The position numbers and the translations under genes were made by a program. Shown here one piece after another: positions 52,373 to 60,314 of a stretch of DNA of 64,000 nucleotides. The stretch's first letter is position 1. The number at the start of each line of letters is the position of its first letter. The stretch comes from CAVVGZ01 sp963747965 (lineage in GTDB: Bacteria > Chloroflexota > Anaerolineae > Anaerolineales > Anaerolineaceae): NCBI GenBank assembly GCA_963747965.1, contig CAVVGZ010000007.1, positions 930,001 to 994,000 on the forward strand. Reading direction: 5' to 3'. The notes below the pieces were generated by a model, which was not told the origin of the DNA, made no database searches, and saw only the letters and a list, made by a program, of their open reading frames with translations.

Positions 52373-53926
52373 ATGATCGAGATTTACGACACAACCCTAC
52401 GTGATGGTTCACAGCGTAACGATATTTCCTTGTCCTGTGACGATAAAATTCGTATTGCCCAGAAGCTTGATGAAATGGGAATTACCTATATTGAGGGCGG
52501 TTGGCCCGGTTCAAATCCCAAAGATGTGGAATTCTTTGATCGGGCCAGTAAAATCAATTGGAAACATGCCACGATTACTGCATTTGGGTCTACGTGCCGG
52601 GCAAATTCAAATCCTGAAGATGATGCAAACATCCAGGCTCTGCTGGATTCACAGGCGCATATTTGCACTTTGGTAGGAAAAACCTGGACGTTTCATGTAA
52701 CAGAGGTCCTTCGGACTACACTGGATGAAAACATTCGCATCATAGAAATTAGTGTTGCCTACCTTAAAAACAAAGGCAGGAGAGTGATGTATGATGCTGA
52801 ACACTTCTTTGATGGATATAAAGATAATCCCGATTATGCACTGGAAACCCTGTCTGCTGCTATCCGGGGCGGGGCAGAGATCCTGGTCCTTTGTGATACC
52901 AACGGTGGTTCAATGCCCTGGGAAATCCATGAAATCGTAAAAACTGTAAAAGCCAGGTTGAATTACCCGCTTGGTATCCACGCACATAATGACAGCGATA
53001 CTGCCGTTGCAAATTCTTTAGCAGCCGTCCAGGAAGGCTGTACCCAGGTGCAGGGGACAATAAATGGGTATGGGGAGCGCTGCGGTAATGCTAACCTCTG
53101 CTCAATCATCCCTAACCTTGAAATCAAAATTGGCATGCAGTGTCTTCCCAAGGGGAATCTAAAGTATATATCTGAAATATCTAAATTTGTCTCAGAAATC
53201 GCAAATCTGGCTCATGATGACCATCTCCCCTTTGTTGGTACTGCTGCCTTTGCCCATAAAGGAGGTATTCATGTTGCCGCAATGCGGCGGGATGAGAAAT
53301 CTTACCAGCATATTGATCCGCAGCTGGTAGGCAATAAAATGCGGGTTATTGTCTCTGAACTTTCCGGGCGGGGAAACTTGCTCAGTAAGGCTGAAGAATA
53401 CGGGCTGGATATCCTTGATATGGAAAATGTTGCGGATGTCCTAAAGGAAATTAAGGCGATGGAGGCTAACGGTTTTTCTTTTGAAGCCGCTGAAGCTTCT
53501 GTCATAATGATGTTAAAAAGGCAGCAAAAGGATTACAAGCCACCATTTGAATTAATTGACTTTACTGTGGTTGTCGAACATAGGGATAAACGCGGCATCT
53601 TTGCCGAAGCAACCGTCAAGGTTCTGGTCGATGGGGAGATATTCCATACAGCTGCTGAAGGAAATGGACCGGTGAATGCCCTGGATGCAGCCTTAAGGAA
53701 AGCTCTTGTTAACCACTACCCTGAAGTTACGCATTTCAAATTGTCCGATTATAAAGTGCGTATTCTGGATGGAAAAAGTGGAACAGGGGCTACAACACGT
53801 GTACTGATCGATACTCAGAATGGCACCCGTACTTGGAGCACCGTCGGGGCGAGTGGAAATATTATTGAGGCAAGTTGGAAAGCCCTTGTTGATGCAGTGG
53901 AATATGGATTGATAGTTGGAAAATAA
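52373..53926 (+). CDS. cimA: (R)-citramalate synthase
   Basis: Condenses pyruvate with acetyl-CoA to citramalate, opening the threonine-independent route to isoleucine. Distinguished from LeuA by 'YDTTLRDGSQRNDISLSCDDKIRIAQKLDEMG', 'IEGGWPGSNPKD' and the 'HVTEVLRTTLDENIRII' segment typical of CimA. It also has 'IHAHNDSDTAVANSLAAV' and a LeuA-type C-terminal regulatory domain ('AEGNGPVNALDAALR'). ATG at 52373 sits five bases after GGAGG (52363-52367); an ATG at 52361 is less likely. 517 residues. Together with LeuC, LeuD and LeuB it yields 2-ketobutyrate for IlvB. Confidence 0.93.
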   Translation: MIEIYDTTLRDGSQRNDISLSCDDKIRIAQKLDEMGITYIEGGWPGSNPKDVEFFDRASKINWKHATITAFGSTCRANSNPEDDANIQALLDSQAHICTLVGKTWTFHVTEVLRTTLDENIRIIEISVAYLKNKGRRVMYDAEHFFDGYKDNPDYALETLSAAIRGGAEILVLCDTNGGSMPWEIHEIVKTVKARLNYPLGIHAHNDSDTAVANSLAAVQEGCTQVQGTINGYGERCGNANLCSIIPNLEIKIGMQCLPKGNLKYISEISKFVSEIANLAHDDHLPFVGTAAFAHKGGIHVAAMRRDEKSYQHIDPQLVGNKMRVIVSELSGRGNLLSKAEEYGLDILDMENVADVLKEIKAMEANGFSFEAAEASVIMMLKRQQKDYKPPFELIDFTVVVEHRDKRGIFAEATVKVLVDGEIFHTAAEGNGPVNALDAALRKALVNHYPEVTHFKLSDYKVRILDGKSGTGATTRVLIDTQNGTRTWSTVGASGNIIEASWKALVDAVEYGLIVGK

Positions 53927-53962
53927 GAATACAATATATCCCTTACAGATTGGAAAAACACT

Positions 53963-55021
53963 ATGAAGGCACACATCGTAACATTACCCGGGGATGGTAT
54001 TGGTCCCGAAGTCATCCGTGAGGCAGTCCGCGTATTGGCTGCCATTGCCGGAAAATTCAACCATGAATTTTCATTCGAAGAGTACCTGATTGGCGGGTGT
54101 TCTATCGATCTCCATGGGACTCCTTTATTGGACTCCACGCTTGAAGCCTGTAAAAAAGCCGACGCAGTCCTGCTTGGGGCCGTTGGCGGACCCAAATGGG
54201 ATGACCCGGCTGCGAAAATAAGACCGGAGCAGGGATTATTGGGTTTGAGAAAAGGGCTGCAGGTATTTGCCAATCTTCGTCCGGTGAAGATTTACCCTTC
54301 CCTGAGTAACGCATCTCCCATCAAGGCAGAACTGCTGAAAGGTGTCGATTTGATTGTCGTCCGTGAACTAACCGGGGGATTATATTTTGGACAACCCAAA
54401 GGCAGATACCAGGATGGAAAATATGAGAGGGCTGTCGACACGCTTGAATACTATGATTATGAAATTCGCCGGGTAATCGAATTGGCTTTTTCCCTGGCAA
54501 GAAAACGCCGTGCAAAAGTAACCTCTGTTGACAAGGCCAATGTGCTCGAATCATCCAGACTGTGGCGCCAAATTGCCATCCAGATCGGGAAGGAAAATCC
54601 GGAAATTGAACTTGAACACATGTTGGTTGACACTGCCTCAATGCGATTGATCAGCAGCCCATCCAAATTTGATGTTATTGTCACAGAAAACATGTTTGGG
54701 GATATTCTTACCGATGAAGCTTCTGTATTGTCCGGATCCATGGGACTGCTGCCATCGGCATCACTGGGCTCGAGCGGCCCGGGATTGTTTGAACCTATCC
54801 ATGGCTCTGCTCCGGATATTACCGGGAAAAGTATCGCAAATCCGCTAGGTGCAATCCTCAGCGCCGCCATGCTCTTAAGGTATTCCTTGAAATTGGAGGA
54901 GGAAGCCGAGGCTATCGAAATCTCAGTTGATAAGGTGATAGAGAGCAGGAAACTTACGGTTGACCTCGGTGGAAAAATGTTTACCTCTCAAATTACGGAT
55001 GTGGTAATTGATCTGTTATAA
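53963..55021 (+). CDS. leuB: 3-isopropylmalate dehydrogenase
   Basis: NAD-dependent oxidative decarboxylase of leucine synthesis, also able to act on methylmalate in the citramalate route. Motifs: 'LPGDGIGPEVIREAVRVL', 'VVRELTGGLYFGQPKG', 'VTENMFGDILTDEASVLSGSMGLLPSASLG' and 'FEPIHGSAPDITGKSIANP'. 352 residues, the usual length. No strong ribosome-binding site is visible. It lies 37 bases downstream of cimA. Confidence 0.96.
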   Translation: MKAHIVTLPGDGIGPEVIREAVRVLAAIAGKFNHEFSFEEYLIGGCSIDLHGTPLLDSTLEACKKADAVLLGAVGGPKWDDPAAKIRPEQGLLGLRKGLQVFANLRPVKIYPSLSNASPIKAELLKGVDLIVVRELTGGLYFGQPKGRYQDGKYERAVDTLEYYDYEIRRVIELAFSLARKRRAKVTSVDKANVLESSRLWRQIAIQIGKENPEIELEHMLVDTASMRLISSPSKFDVIVTENMFGDILTDEASVLSGSMGLLPSASLGSSGPGLFEPIHGSAPDITGKSIANPLGAILSAAMLLRYSLKLEEEAEAIEISVDKVIESRKLTVDLGGKMFTSQITDVVIDLL

Positions 55022-55075
55022 AATAGAGTTTGTTTTAGTCATAAGAACCAGTAACCCAGTCTTCAGGAGGATGCC

Positions 55076-56005
55076 ATGGATGTAAATTCTAAATTTATTT
55101 GGATGGATGGGGAATTAGTTGAGTTTGAAAAAGCTACCGTTCACTTTCTTAGCGCCGCGTTGCACTTCGGTTTAGGTGTTTTCGAGGGTATCCGCTGCTA
55201 TGTTACAGATGATGGACCGGCAGTATTTCGCTTAAAGGAACATATGCAGCGCCTGGCTGATTCTGCAAAAATCCTTGGAGTAAGGAAATTACCCTATTCT
55301 GTGGATGAGTTATGCGAAGCAGTAAAAGTTACAGTGCTCGCTAATGGTTTTAACGAATGTTATATCCGGCCTTTAATATATATGGGGGGGAGTAATTCGG
55401 ATTTGAATGTGGATACCTACAATCCAATGGTTGGGATTGCTGTCTGGGAATGGAAGGGTTTTTTAGGGTCGGAAGCCAGGGAAAAAGGGATCAAGGTTCA
55501 TGTATCCTCCTTCACCCGCCATCATCCAAATGTTATGATGACAAAAGCCAAAGTTACCGGAAATTATGTAAACAGCATCCTCGCAAAGACAGAGGCTGTC
55601 CGTCTCGGTTTTGCGGAAGCAATTTTACTTGATCCGGAAGGATTTGTTGCTGAGTGTGCCGGTGAGAACCTATTTACAGTTAGGAAAGGGAAACTGGTTA
55701 CTCCGCCCAAAGCCACCGTACTTGAAGGGATAACTCGGGACAGTGTAATCACAATTGCCAATGATTTAAATATCGCGGTAGTTGAAGAACCCATCACCCG
55801 TGACCAATTATATATATCTGATGAGTTATTTGTTACCGGTTCAGCGGCAGAATGCCTGGCGATTACAGAAGTGGATTTCCGTACGATTGGCAATGGCAGG
55901 ATGGGTCCAATCACGCGCCTCATCCAGGAGAATTATCACAATGCTATCCATGGTCACTCCCCGAGGTCAAGTGAATGGTTGGACTATCTAAAAAAAACCG
56001 GATAA
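55076..56005 (+). CDS. ilvE: Branched-chain amino acid aminotransferase
   Basis: Class IV PLP aminotransferase for the last step to Val, Leu and Ile. 'LHFGLGVFEGIRCY' near the N-terminus, the PLP lysine in 'KAKVTGNYVNSILAKTEA', and 'FVAECAGENLFTVRKG' are characteristic. CAGGAGGATGCC gives a strong ribosome-binding site. 309 residues. It ends the operon, with a hairpin 30 bases after its stop. Confidence 0.95.
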   Translation: MDVNSKFIWMDGELVEFEKATVHFLSAALHFGLGVFEGIRCYVTDDGPAVFRLKEHMQRLADSAKILGVRKLPYSVDELCEAVKVTVLANGFNECYIRPLIYMGGSNSDLNVDTYNPMVGIAVWEWKGFLGSEAREKGIKVHVSSFTRHHPNVMMTKAKVTGNYVNSILAKTEAVRLGFAEAILLDPEGFVAECAGENLFTVRKGKLVTPPKATVLEGITRDSVITIANDLNIAVVEEPITRDQLYISDELFVTGSAAECLAITEVDFRTIGNGRMGPITRLIQENYHNAIHGHSPRSSEWLDYLKKTG

Positions 56006-56034
56006 TCAATCCTATTTGAAGTTATCGGTAAAAT

Positions 56035-56064
56035 AGAGCAGGAACTCTAAAGAGTTCCTGCTCT
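56035..56064 (+). terminator. Terminator of the ilv/leu operon
   Basis: A 13-bp perfect stem AGAGCAGGAACTC / GAGTTCCTGCTCT with loop TAAA, 30 bases after ilvE. The following sequence (TAATCTGG) is only weakly T-rich, so termination may be partial. Confidence 0.7.
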
Positions 56065-56140
56065 TAATCTGGATCGCCAGGTACCCAGCTGGCCAGTTTT
56101 GTACAAAATAAAGAGGGATTCATAAAATATGATGCTTTTT

Positions 56141-56169
56141 TTGACTTTTGATTTTATTTATGCTATTCT
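56141..56169 (+). promoter_or_regulatory. Promoter of the MBL-fold hydrolase gene
   Basis: TTGACT (56141-56146), exactly 17 bases, TATTCT (56164-56169) with an upstream TG (extended -10). The predicted start lies about 35 bases before the coding region. Confidence 0.6.
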
Positions 56170-56211
56170 ACTTACTGTCGACTTTTTTGATCTTCTGCAG
56201 GATAGGTGAAC

Positions 56212-57069
56212 ATGCAAAGAGAACGAGTTTCCGAAAATGTATACTGGTTTCAGAGCGAACTTTACGCCCAGGTAACAGCAGGAGTAGTTGCCGGCCCTAA
56301 TTGGGCAGTTCTGATTGACACCCTGGCAATCCCGGAAGAAACCCTTGGTATAAGTTCATTCATTGAGGAAGATCTGAATATCCCGGTGAGATATATCATA
56401 AATACTCATCACCATGCAGATCATACCTGGGGAAATTGTTGCTTCCCAGGTGCCACAATTATTGCCAGTGAAACTTGCCGTCAATTATTAATTGAGAAAG
56501 GTATTCCGGCACTGGAAAATGCCAAAAAACAAAATCCTGCTTTTAAGCAGACAAAAATTGTCCCACCCCAAATTACGATAAACCACGGGCAGCTTTCTTT
56601 GCGAGTCGGAAAAAAGAACTTGCTTTTATTTCCAACTCCTGGAAATAGTCCAGACGCAATTTCTGTTTTGGTGGAGGAGGATCGCGTCTTATTTGCAGGG
56701 GATGCCTACATGTCATTACCATATATTGTGGATGGTGATATCGACGAATTAACAACCACGATAAAACATATCGGGAAAATGGGTCTTGAAAATATAATCC
56801 AGGGGCATGGAGACATCATATTAAGGGGTGAGATTGAAGAAAACGTTAAAGAAAACCTGAATTATCTATCTTGCCTTCGCAAAGGTGTACGGAATGCCCT
56901 CAAACGGAAAAATCCTGAGGAAGCACTGGTAACCATAGATATCGAGTCATGTGGTAAAAATCGGGTATTCTTGGGTGGGTTGGCCCTTGAACTGCATAGA
57001 AGGAATGTTCTTTATTTATTCAAAAAGCTAAAAAGTGAAGAGATGCAGCAAATCGACTTACCTCTGTAA
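56212..57069 (+). CDS. Metallo-beta-lactamase-fold hydrolase
   Basis: A 285-residue hydrolase of the MBL superfamily. The metal-binding motif HHHADHTWGN (HxHxDH) is complete near residue 67, with the Asp in 'LLFPTPGNSPDAI..LFAGDAYMSL' and a later His in 'IIQGHGDIIL'. The first three core metal ligands are thus present. The substrate class (thioester, lactone, phosphonate or other) cannot be read. Start at ATG 56212 or at GTG 56206 two codons upstream. It has its own promoter and is convergent with plsY. Confidence 0.85.
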   Translation: MQRERVSENVYWFQSELYAQVTAGVVAGPNWAVLIDTLAIPEETLGISSFIEEDLNIPVRYIINTHHHADHTWGNCCFPGATIIASETCRQLLIEKGIPALENAKKQNPAFKQTKIVPPQITINHGQLSLRVGKKNLLLFPTPGNSPDAISVLVEEDRVLFAGDAYMSLPYIVDGDIDELTTTIKHIGKMGLENIIQGHGDIILRGEIEENVKENLNYLSCLRKGVRNALKRKNPEEALVTIDIESCGKNRVFLGGLALELHRRNVLYLFKKLKSEEMQQIDLPL

Positions 57070-57086
57070 AAATGGTAAATTAGTAA

Positions 57087-57749
57087 TCAGGCTTCCCTCA
57101 TTTTCCGTTTAGCTCGAAATCCCACCTTTCGTTCTGTTCCATTGCGAAGACGTTCAAGGTTAGGGCGTAATGCCCATAAGCACATTATCAAGGCAGCTAC
57201 CCCATAAAATACATATGCCCAAGATCCGGAAGCAAATAATGCCAGGTATAAGAAAATCAGGGTGGTAAATACCGCAATACTGATCGTTGCCACTGAAGCA
57301 TAACCGATAATAAGGAACACACCCAGGGATAGTGGGAAAATTATTAATCCGCAGACGGGCCAGATCCCCATTGCACCACCGAAAGTGGTGGCTCCACCAG
57401 CTCCCCCACGAAACCTGATATGTCCGCTATCATTGCGCTCAATTAGAAATATGGAGTAATTATGACCGAGGATCGCCATTAGCGGTGCAAGAGCCAGCAT
57501 CCATTCTGACCCCGGAATTAACCATCGTGCAATCCAGCAGGCCGAAAATCCTTTAAGAACATCCATTATTCCTGTAATCACTCCCGAGACTACACCAGCT
57601 GCCCGCATGACGTTTGTCCCGCCGGTTCTCCCACTTTCGATGGATCGAATATCTTTCCCGGTTACAATTTTTACAATAATCAACCCAAATGGTATAGATC
57701 CAATCAGATATGAAAGAACCACTACTGCCAAAGGCTGCCAGGCTTGCAT
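57087..57749 (-). CDS. plsY: Acyl-phosphate:glycerol-3-phosphate acyltransferase PlsY
   Basis: Membrane enzyme (220 residues) starting phospholipid synthesis from acyl phosphate. The three signature loops appear: 'GSIPFGLIIVKIVTGKDIRSIESGRTGGTNVMR', 'GHNYSIFL' and 'RGGAGGATTFG'. About five membrane helices are predicted. The C-terminal basic tail is family-typical. Leftward, downstream of a JAMM peptidase gene. Confidence 0.95.
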   Translation of the reverse strand: MQAWQPLAVVVLSYLIGSIPFGLIIVKIVTGKDIRSIESGRTGGTNVMRAAGVVSGVITGIMDVLKGFSACWIARWLIPGSEWMLALAPLMAILGHNYSIFLIERNDSGHIRFRGGAGGATTFGGAMGIWPVCGLIIFPLSLGVFLIIGYASVATISIAVFTTLIFLYLALFASGSWAYVFYGVAALIMCLWALRPNLERLRNGTERKVGFRAKRKMREA

Positions 57750-57768
57750 AACACCTTACCTCCACAAT

Positions 57769-58206
57769 CTATTCGATCCATTTTATGGAAACTTCCAGAT
57801 ACCGTTTTTCATGTATTAAATAACCCGCAAATGTCCATTTTGATTCTGATTTGCTAGCAATTAATGTTACTACATTCGGGTACATGAATTCATCCAAATC
57901 TGTTGGAGAAGGATAGGAGCCCCCCCTCGGATGAGAATGATATATGGCCAGGACATCTAAACCCTTTTTATCGATATAAATGAAAGCATTAAGTTGTTCA
58001 TTGGCGTCCATGAGGAATCGGGTAGGTTCATGCCTTACATTGGTTATGCTTATACCCAGTTCAACCCGGTGGTTTTTTCCAGCAAGAATTCCGCAACCTT
58101 CATCGGGATAGACTCTTTCCAGGGAGTCAATTATATCCGGTAACACCGATAAAGGAATTTCCAGGGAAGTTATTGTGAGATCAGCATCAAAATCCCGACC
58201 GTCCAT
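57769..58206 (-). CDS. JAMM/MPN-domain metalloprotease (M67-like)
   Basis: A 145-residue JAMM zinc peptidase. The catalytic Glu36 in DEGCGILAG and the JAMM motif HSHPRGGSYPSPTDLD (His90, His92, Asp103) are all visible. Bacterial members cut ubiquitin-like or sulfur-carrier proteins, or act in cysteine synthesis, but no such partner gene is nearby. The gene overlaps the upstream membrane-protein gene by 37 bases in another frame and precedes plsY by 19 bases. Confidence 0.88.
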   Translation of the reverse strand: MDGRDFDADLTITSLEIPLSVLPDIIDSLERVYPDEGCGILAGKNHRVELGISITNVRHEPTRFLMDANEQLNAFIYIDKKGLDVLAIYHSHPRGGSYPSPTDLDEFMYPNVVTLIASKSESKWTFAGYLIHEKRYLEVSIKWIE

Positions 58207-59006
58207 AATAATCCGTTCATTAGCACCGGTTCAATCCAAATTGTACGCCAGTTTTGTCCTTCTTCCAGTCCGCCGGCCAGGCTGGTTAATCCATAAGCCG
58301 GGCCGGAAAGAAACAACCCATAGGCAAGAGGTTGTAATGGCCAGTAATGTAATCCAATAACCAGATGGCCAACGACAACTGCTATCGCAAGAGCCCAGTC
58401 ATAACACCAACGACCTCCAAGACGTAAATACAAGGTTCGTAAACTTACAGCAGTCATTCCTAGAACCAGCGATGGAAGCAGTAAATATAAACGCACTTCA
58501 GCGTTTCGAAACGATATTGCCAGGATGAGAAACAGGCTGAACGAAACAGCGGTTAATCCTATTGATGCAAGTGTGTTTCTAGGATCAGTAACATCAACCA
58601 CAAGATATTCGGCAATAAACACTAGAATTAGGAGTAATCCCCCAAATCCAAACACGACCCACCACGCCGCGTTGACTTCCAGGGTGCTTAATGGAATTCC
58701 GATAGCCCAGGCAGTAAATGCTGGAATAATCCAATGCTGCATGGCATCATCCTTCGAATATTTTGGGTGGCCATGTAAGAGCCAATCAGATCCAACCCCC
58801 GCCATAACAGCTACCAGAAGCGATATCAGTGTAGAAGAATTAATCGGCAGCGAAAAATTTATCCCCAGGAATTGAATCGATAAGGTTCTGGCTGGAATGT
58901 TGATAAAAGGGATTGCTGCATAAACCAGAAGGATCATTGCCGATAGTACACTCAAACGATTTAAATCCGGGTAGGAGTAATCATCATTCATTATATTTAT
59001 TATCAA
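58170..59006 (-). CDS. Multi-pass membrane protein of unknown function
   Basis: A 278-residue protein with eight predicted membrane helices. A notable segment is 'VMAGVGSDWLLHGHPKYSKDDAMQHWIIPAFTAWAIG', rich in His and Trp, between helices 3 and 4. It reminds me of DUF5656-type proteins from Chloroflexota, but I am not sure. It begins the leftward group with the JAMM peptidase and plsY, overlapping the former by 37 bases. The exact start (59006 or 58991) is open. Confidence 0.6.
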   Translation of the reverse strand: MIINIMNDDYSYPDLNRLSVLSAMILLVYAAIPFINIPARTLSIQFLGINFSLPINSSTLISLLVAVMAGVGSDWLLHGHPKYSKDDAMQHWIIPAFTAWAIGIPLSTLEVNAAWWVVFGFGGLLLILVFIAEYLVVDVTDPRNTLASIGLTAVSFSLFLILAISFRNAEVRLYLLLPSLVLGMTAVSLRTLYLRLGGRWCYDWALAIAVVVGHLVIGLHYWPLQPLAYGLFLSGPAYGLTSLAGGLEEGQNWRTIWIEPVLMNGLLWTVGILMLISQ

Positions 59007-59075
59007 CCATTGTTTGGTTACTCAAATGAAGTAAATCAAAATCCTTCAAATCCCTAACCTAGCTGCAAGCTACGA

Positions 59076-59146
59076 GGCATTTCTGGATTTTACCCTACGG
59101 GACGGATTTTGTAAGACAATCCCACAGCATGCTGCGAGGAAATGCC
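59076..59146. repeat. Dispersed inverted repeat in the divergent gap
   Basis: GGCATTTC (59076-59083) and GAAATGCC (59139-59146) form an inverted pair. Each side is preceded by GCTACGAG or GCTGCGAG in direct orientation. A degenerate repeat or RNA stem is possible. The gap otherwise holds only a weak promoter candidate (TTGGTC 59172-59177, TATAAC 59194-59199) for the gene at 59256. Confidence 0.3.
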
Positions 59147-59255
59147 CTCTAACTAATTATAACAAATTGCCTTGGTCTTATTAATGTCGAACGTATAACT
59201 GTTAGATGGAACAAATTTTTTATTATCACAGTATCACCGGGAAATTGAATGAGAT

Positions 59256-60296
59256 ATGGTAAAATTTAATATTACTATGGAGATAAATTCAATCCAAACA
59301 CCGGTGACATCGCCTCCCAAAATAATTACTTCGATCATAGCAGGATTCAATGCAGTTGCAAACAATATTTATTTAATATTGATGCCAATTATTTTGGATT
59401 TATTTTTACTATTCGGTCCCAAGCTGCGACTTCAAAAGGTGTTAGACCCATATCTGCAGGAAGCCATCCGAAACCTCAACACATTCAGTTCTGCTGAGAT
59501 GATGGACATGGTAGATTTGACAAAGGAAATGTGGACTGCAATTTTGACCGAATACAATCTCTTTAGTTTATTAAGAACCTTTCCAATTGGCATACCCAGT
59601 CTCCTGGCAGGACAACCCATCCAGTCTTCACCCCTTGGGAGATCAATTACATTCGATGTAAATTCCTGGGGAGAATTAATCCTTTACTGCATTCTGCTTA
59701 TTTTGGTAGGAATAACTTTTGGCAGCATATATTTCAATGAGGTTGAACGTAATTCAAGGGATAATAAACGGCCATATTCCTATCAAGTTTCAATCTGGCA
59801 AATTATCCAAAGTTATTTGTTGACAGGTATCCTTTTTGTCCTCCTTTCGTTATTTTTAATACCTGCAAGTATTATCGTGTCCATCATTGCAATTTTTAGT
59901 CCTGTTATCGGTCAAATTACCCTCTTACTTGGGATGCTCATCACTATCTGGATCTTTATTCCATTGTTTTTTTCCCCTCATGGAATTTTTGCTTCTCAGC
60001 AAAATGCACTTATATCTGCCATGTCAAGTTATCGTCTTATCAAATCCTTCCTTCCAGGAACAGGACTTTTTATGGTGATAATTCTTCTTATCAGCCAGGG
60101 TTTAAATATCCTCTGGTTAATCCCACCCACTACATCCTGGTTTATTTTGGTTGGTATTGCCGGACATTCATTTGTCAGCACCAGTTTACTGGCAGCCAGT
60201 TTTAATTACTATCTTATGGGAACACACTGGATGAAAGCAGTAATTGAGCGACAGTCATCTGTTAAAGATGTAAAAGCACCAACTTTTTCGAATTAA
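59256..60296 (+). CDS. Multi-pass membrane protein upstream of gyrB
   Basis: A 346-residue hydrophobic protein, not recognised. Membrane helices are predicted near residues 38-55, 145-165, 190-215, 220-245, 275-295 and 298-325. An extracytoplasmic region of about 85 residues lies between the first two. There are two start candidates in frame, 59256 and 59277, neither with a good ribosome-binding site. It ends 18 bases before gyrB and probably shares its transcript. Some sequence (ERNSRDNKRPYSYQVSIW) is basic and likely cytoplasmic. Confidence 0.65.
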   Translation: MVKFNITMEINSIQTPVTSPPKIITSIIAGFNAVANNIYLILMPIILDLFLLFGPKLRLQKVLDPYLQEAIRNLNTFSSAEMMDMVDLTKEMWTAILTEYNLFSLLRTFPIGIPSLLAGQPIQSSPLGRSITFDVNSWGELILYCILLILVGITFGSIYFNEVERNSRDNKRPYSYQVSIWQIIQSYLLTGILFVLLSLFLIPASIIVSIIAIFSPVIGQITLLLGMLITIWIFIPLFFSPHGIFASQQNALISAMSSYRLIKSFLPGTGLFMVIILLISQGLNILWLIPPTTSWFILVGIAGHSFVSTSLLAASFNYYLMGTHWMKAVIERQSSVKDVKAPTFSN

Positions 60297-60314
60297 TCTT
60301 TTTGGAGGGTATCT

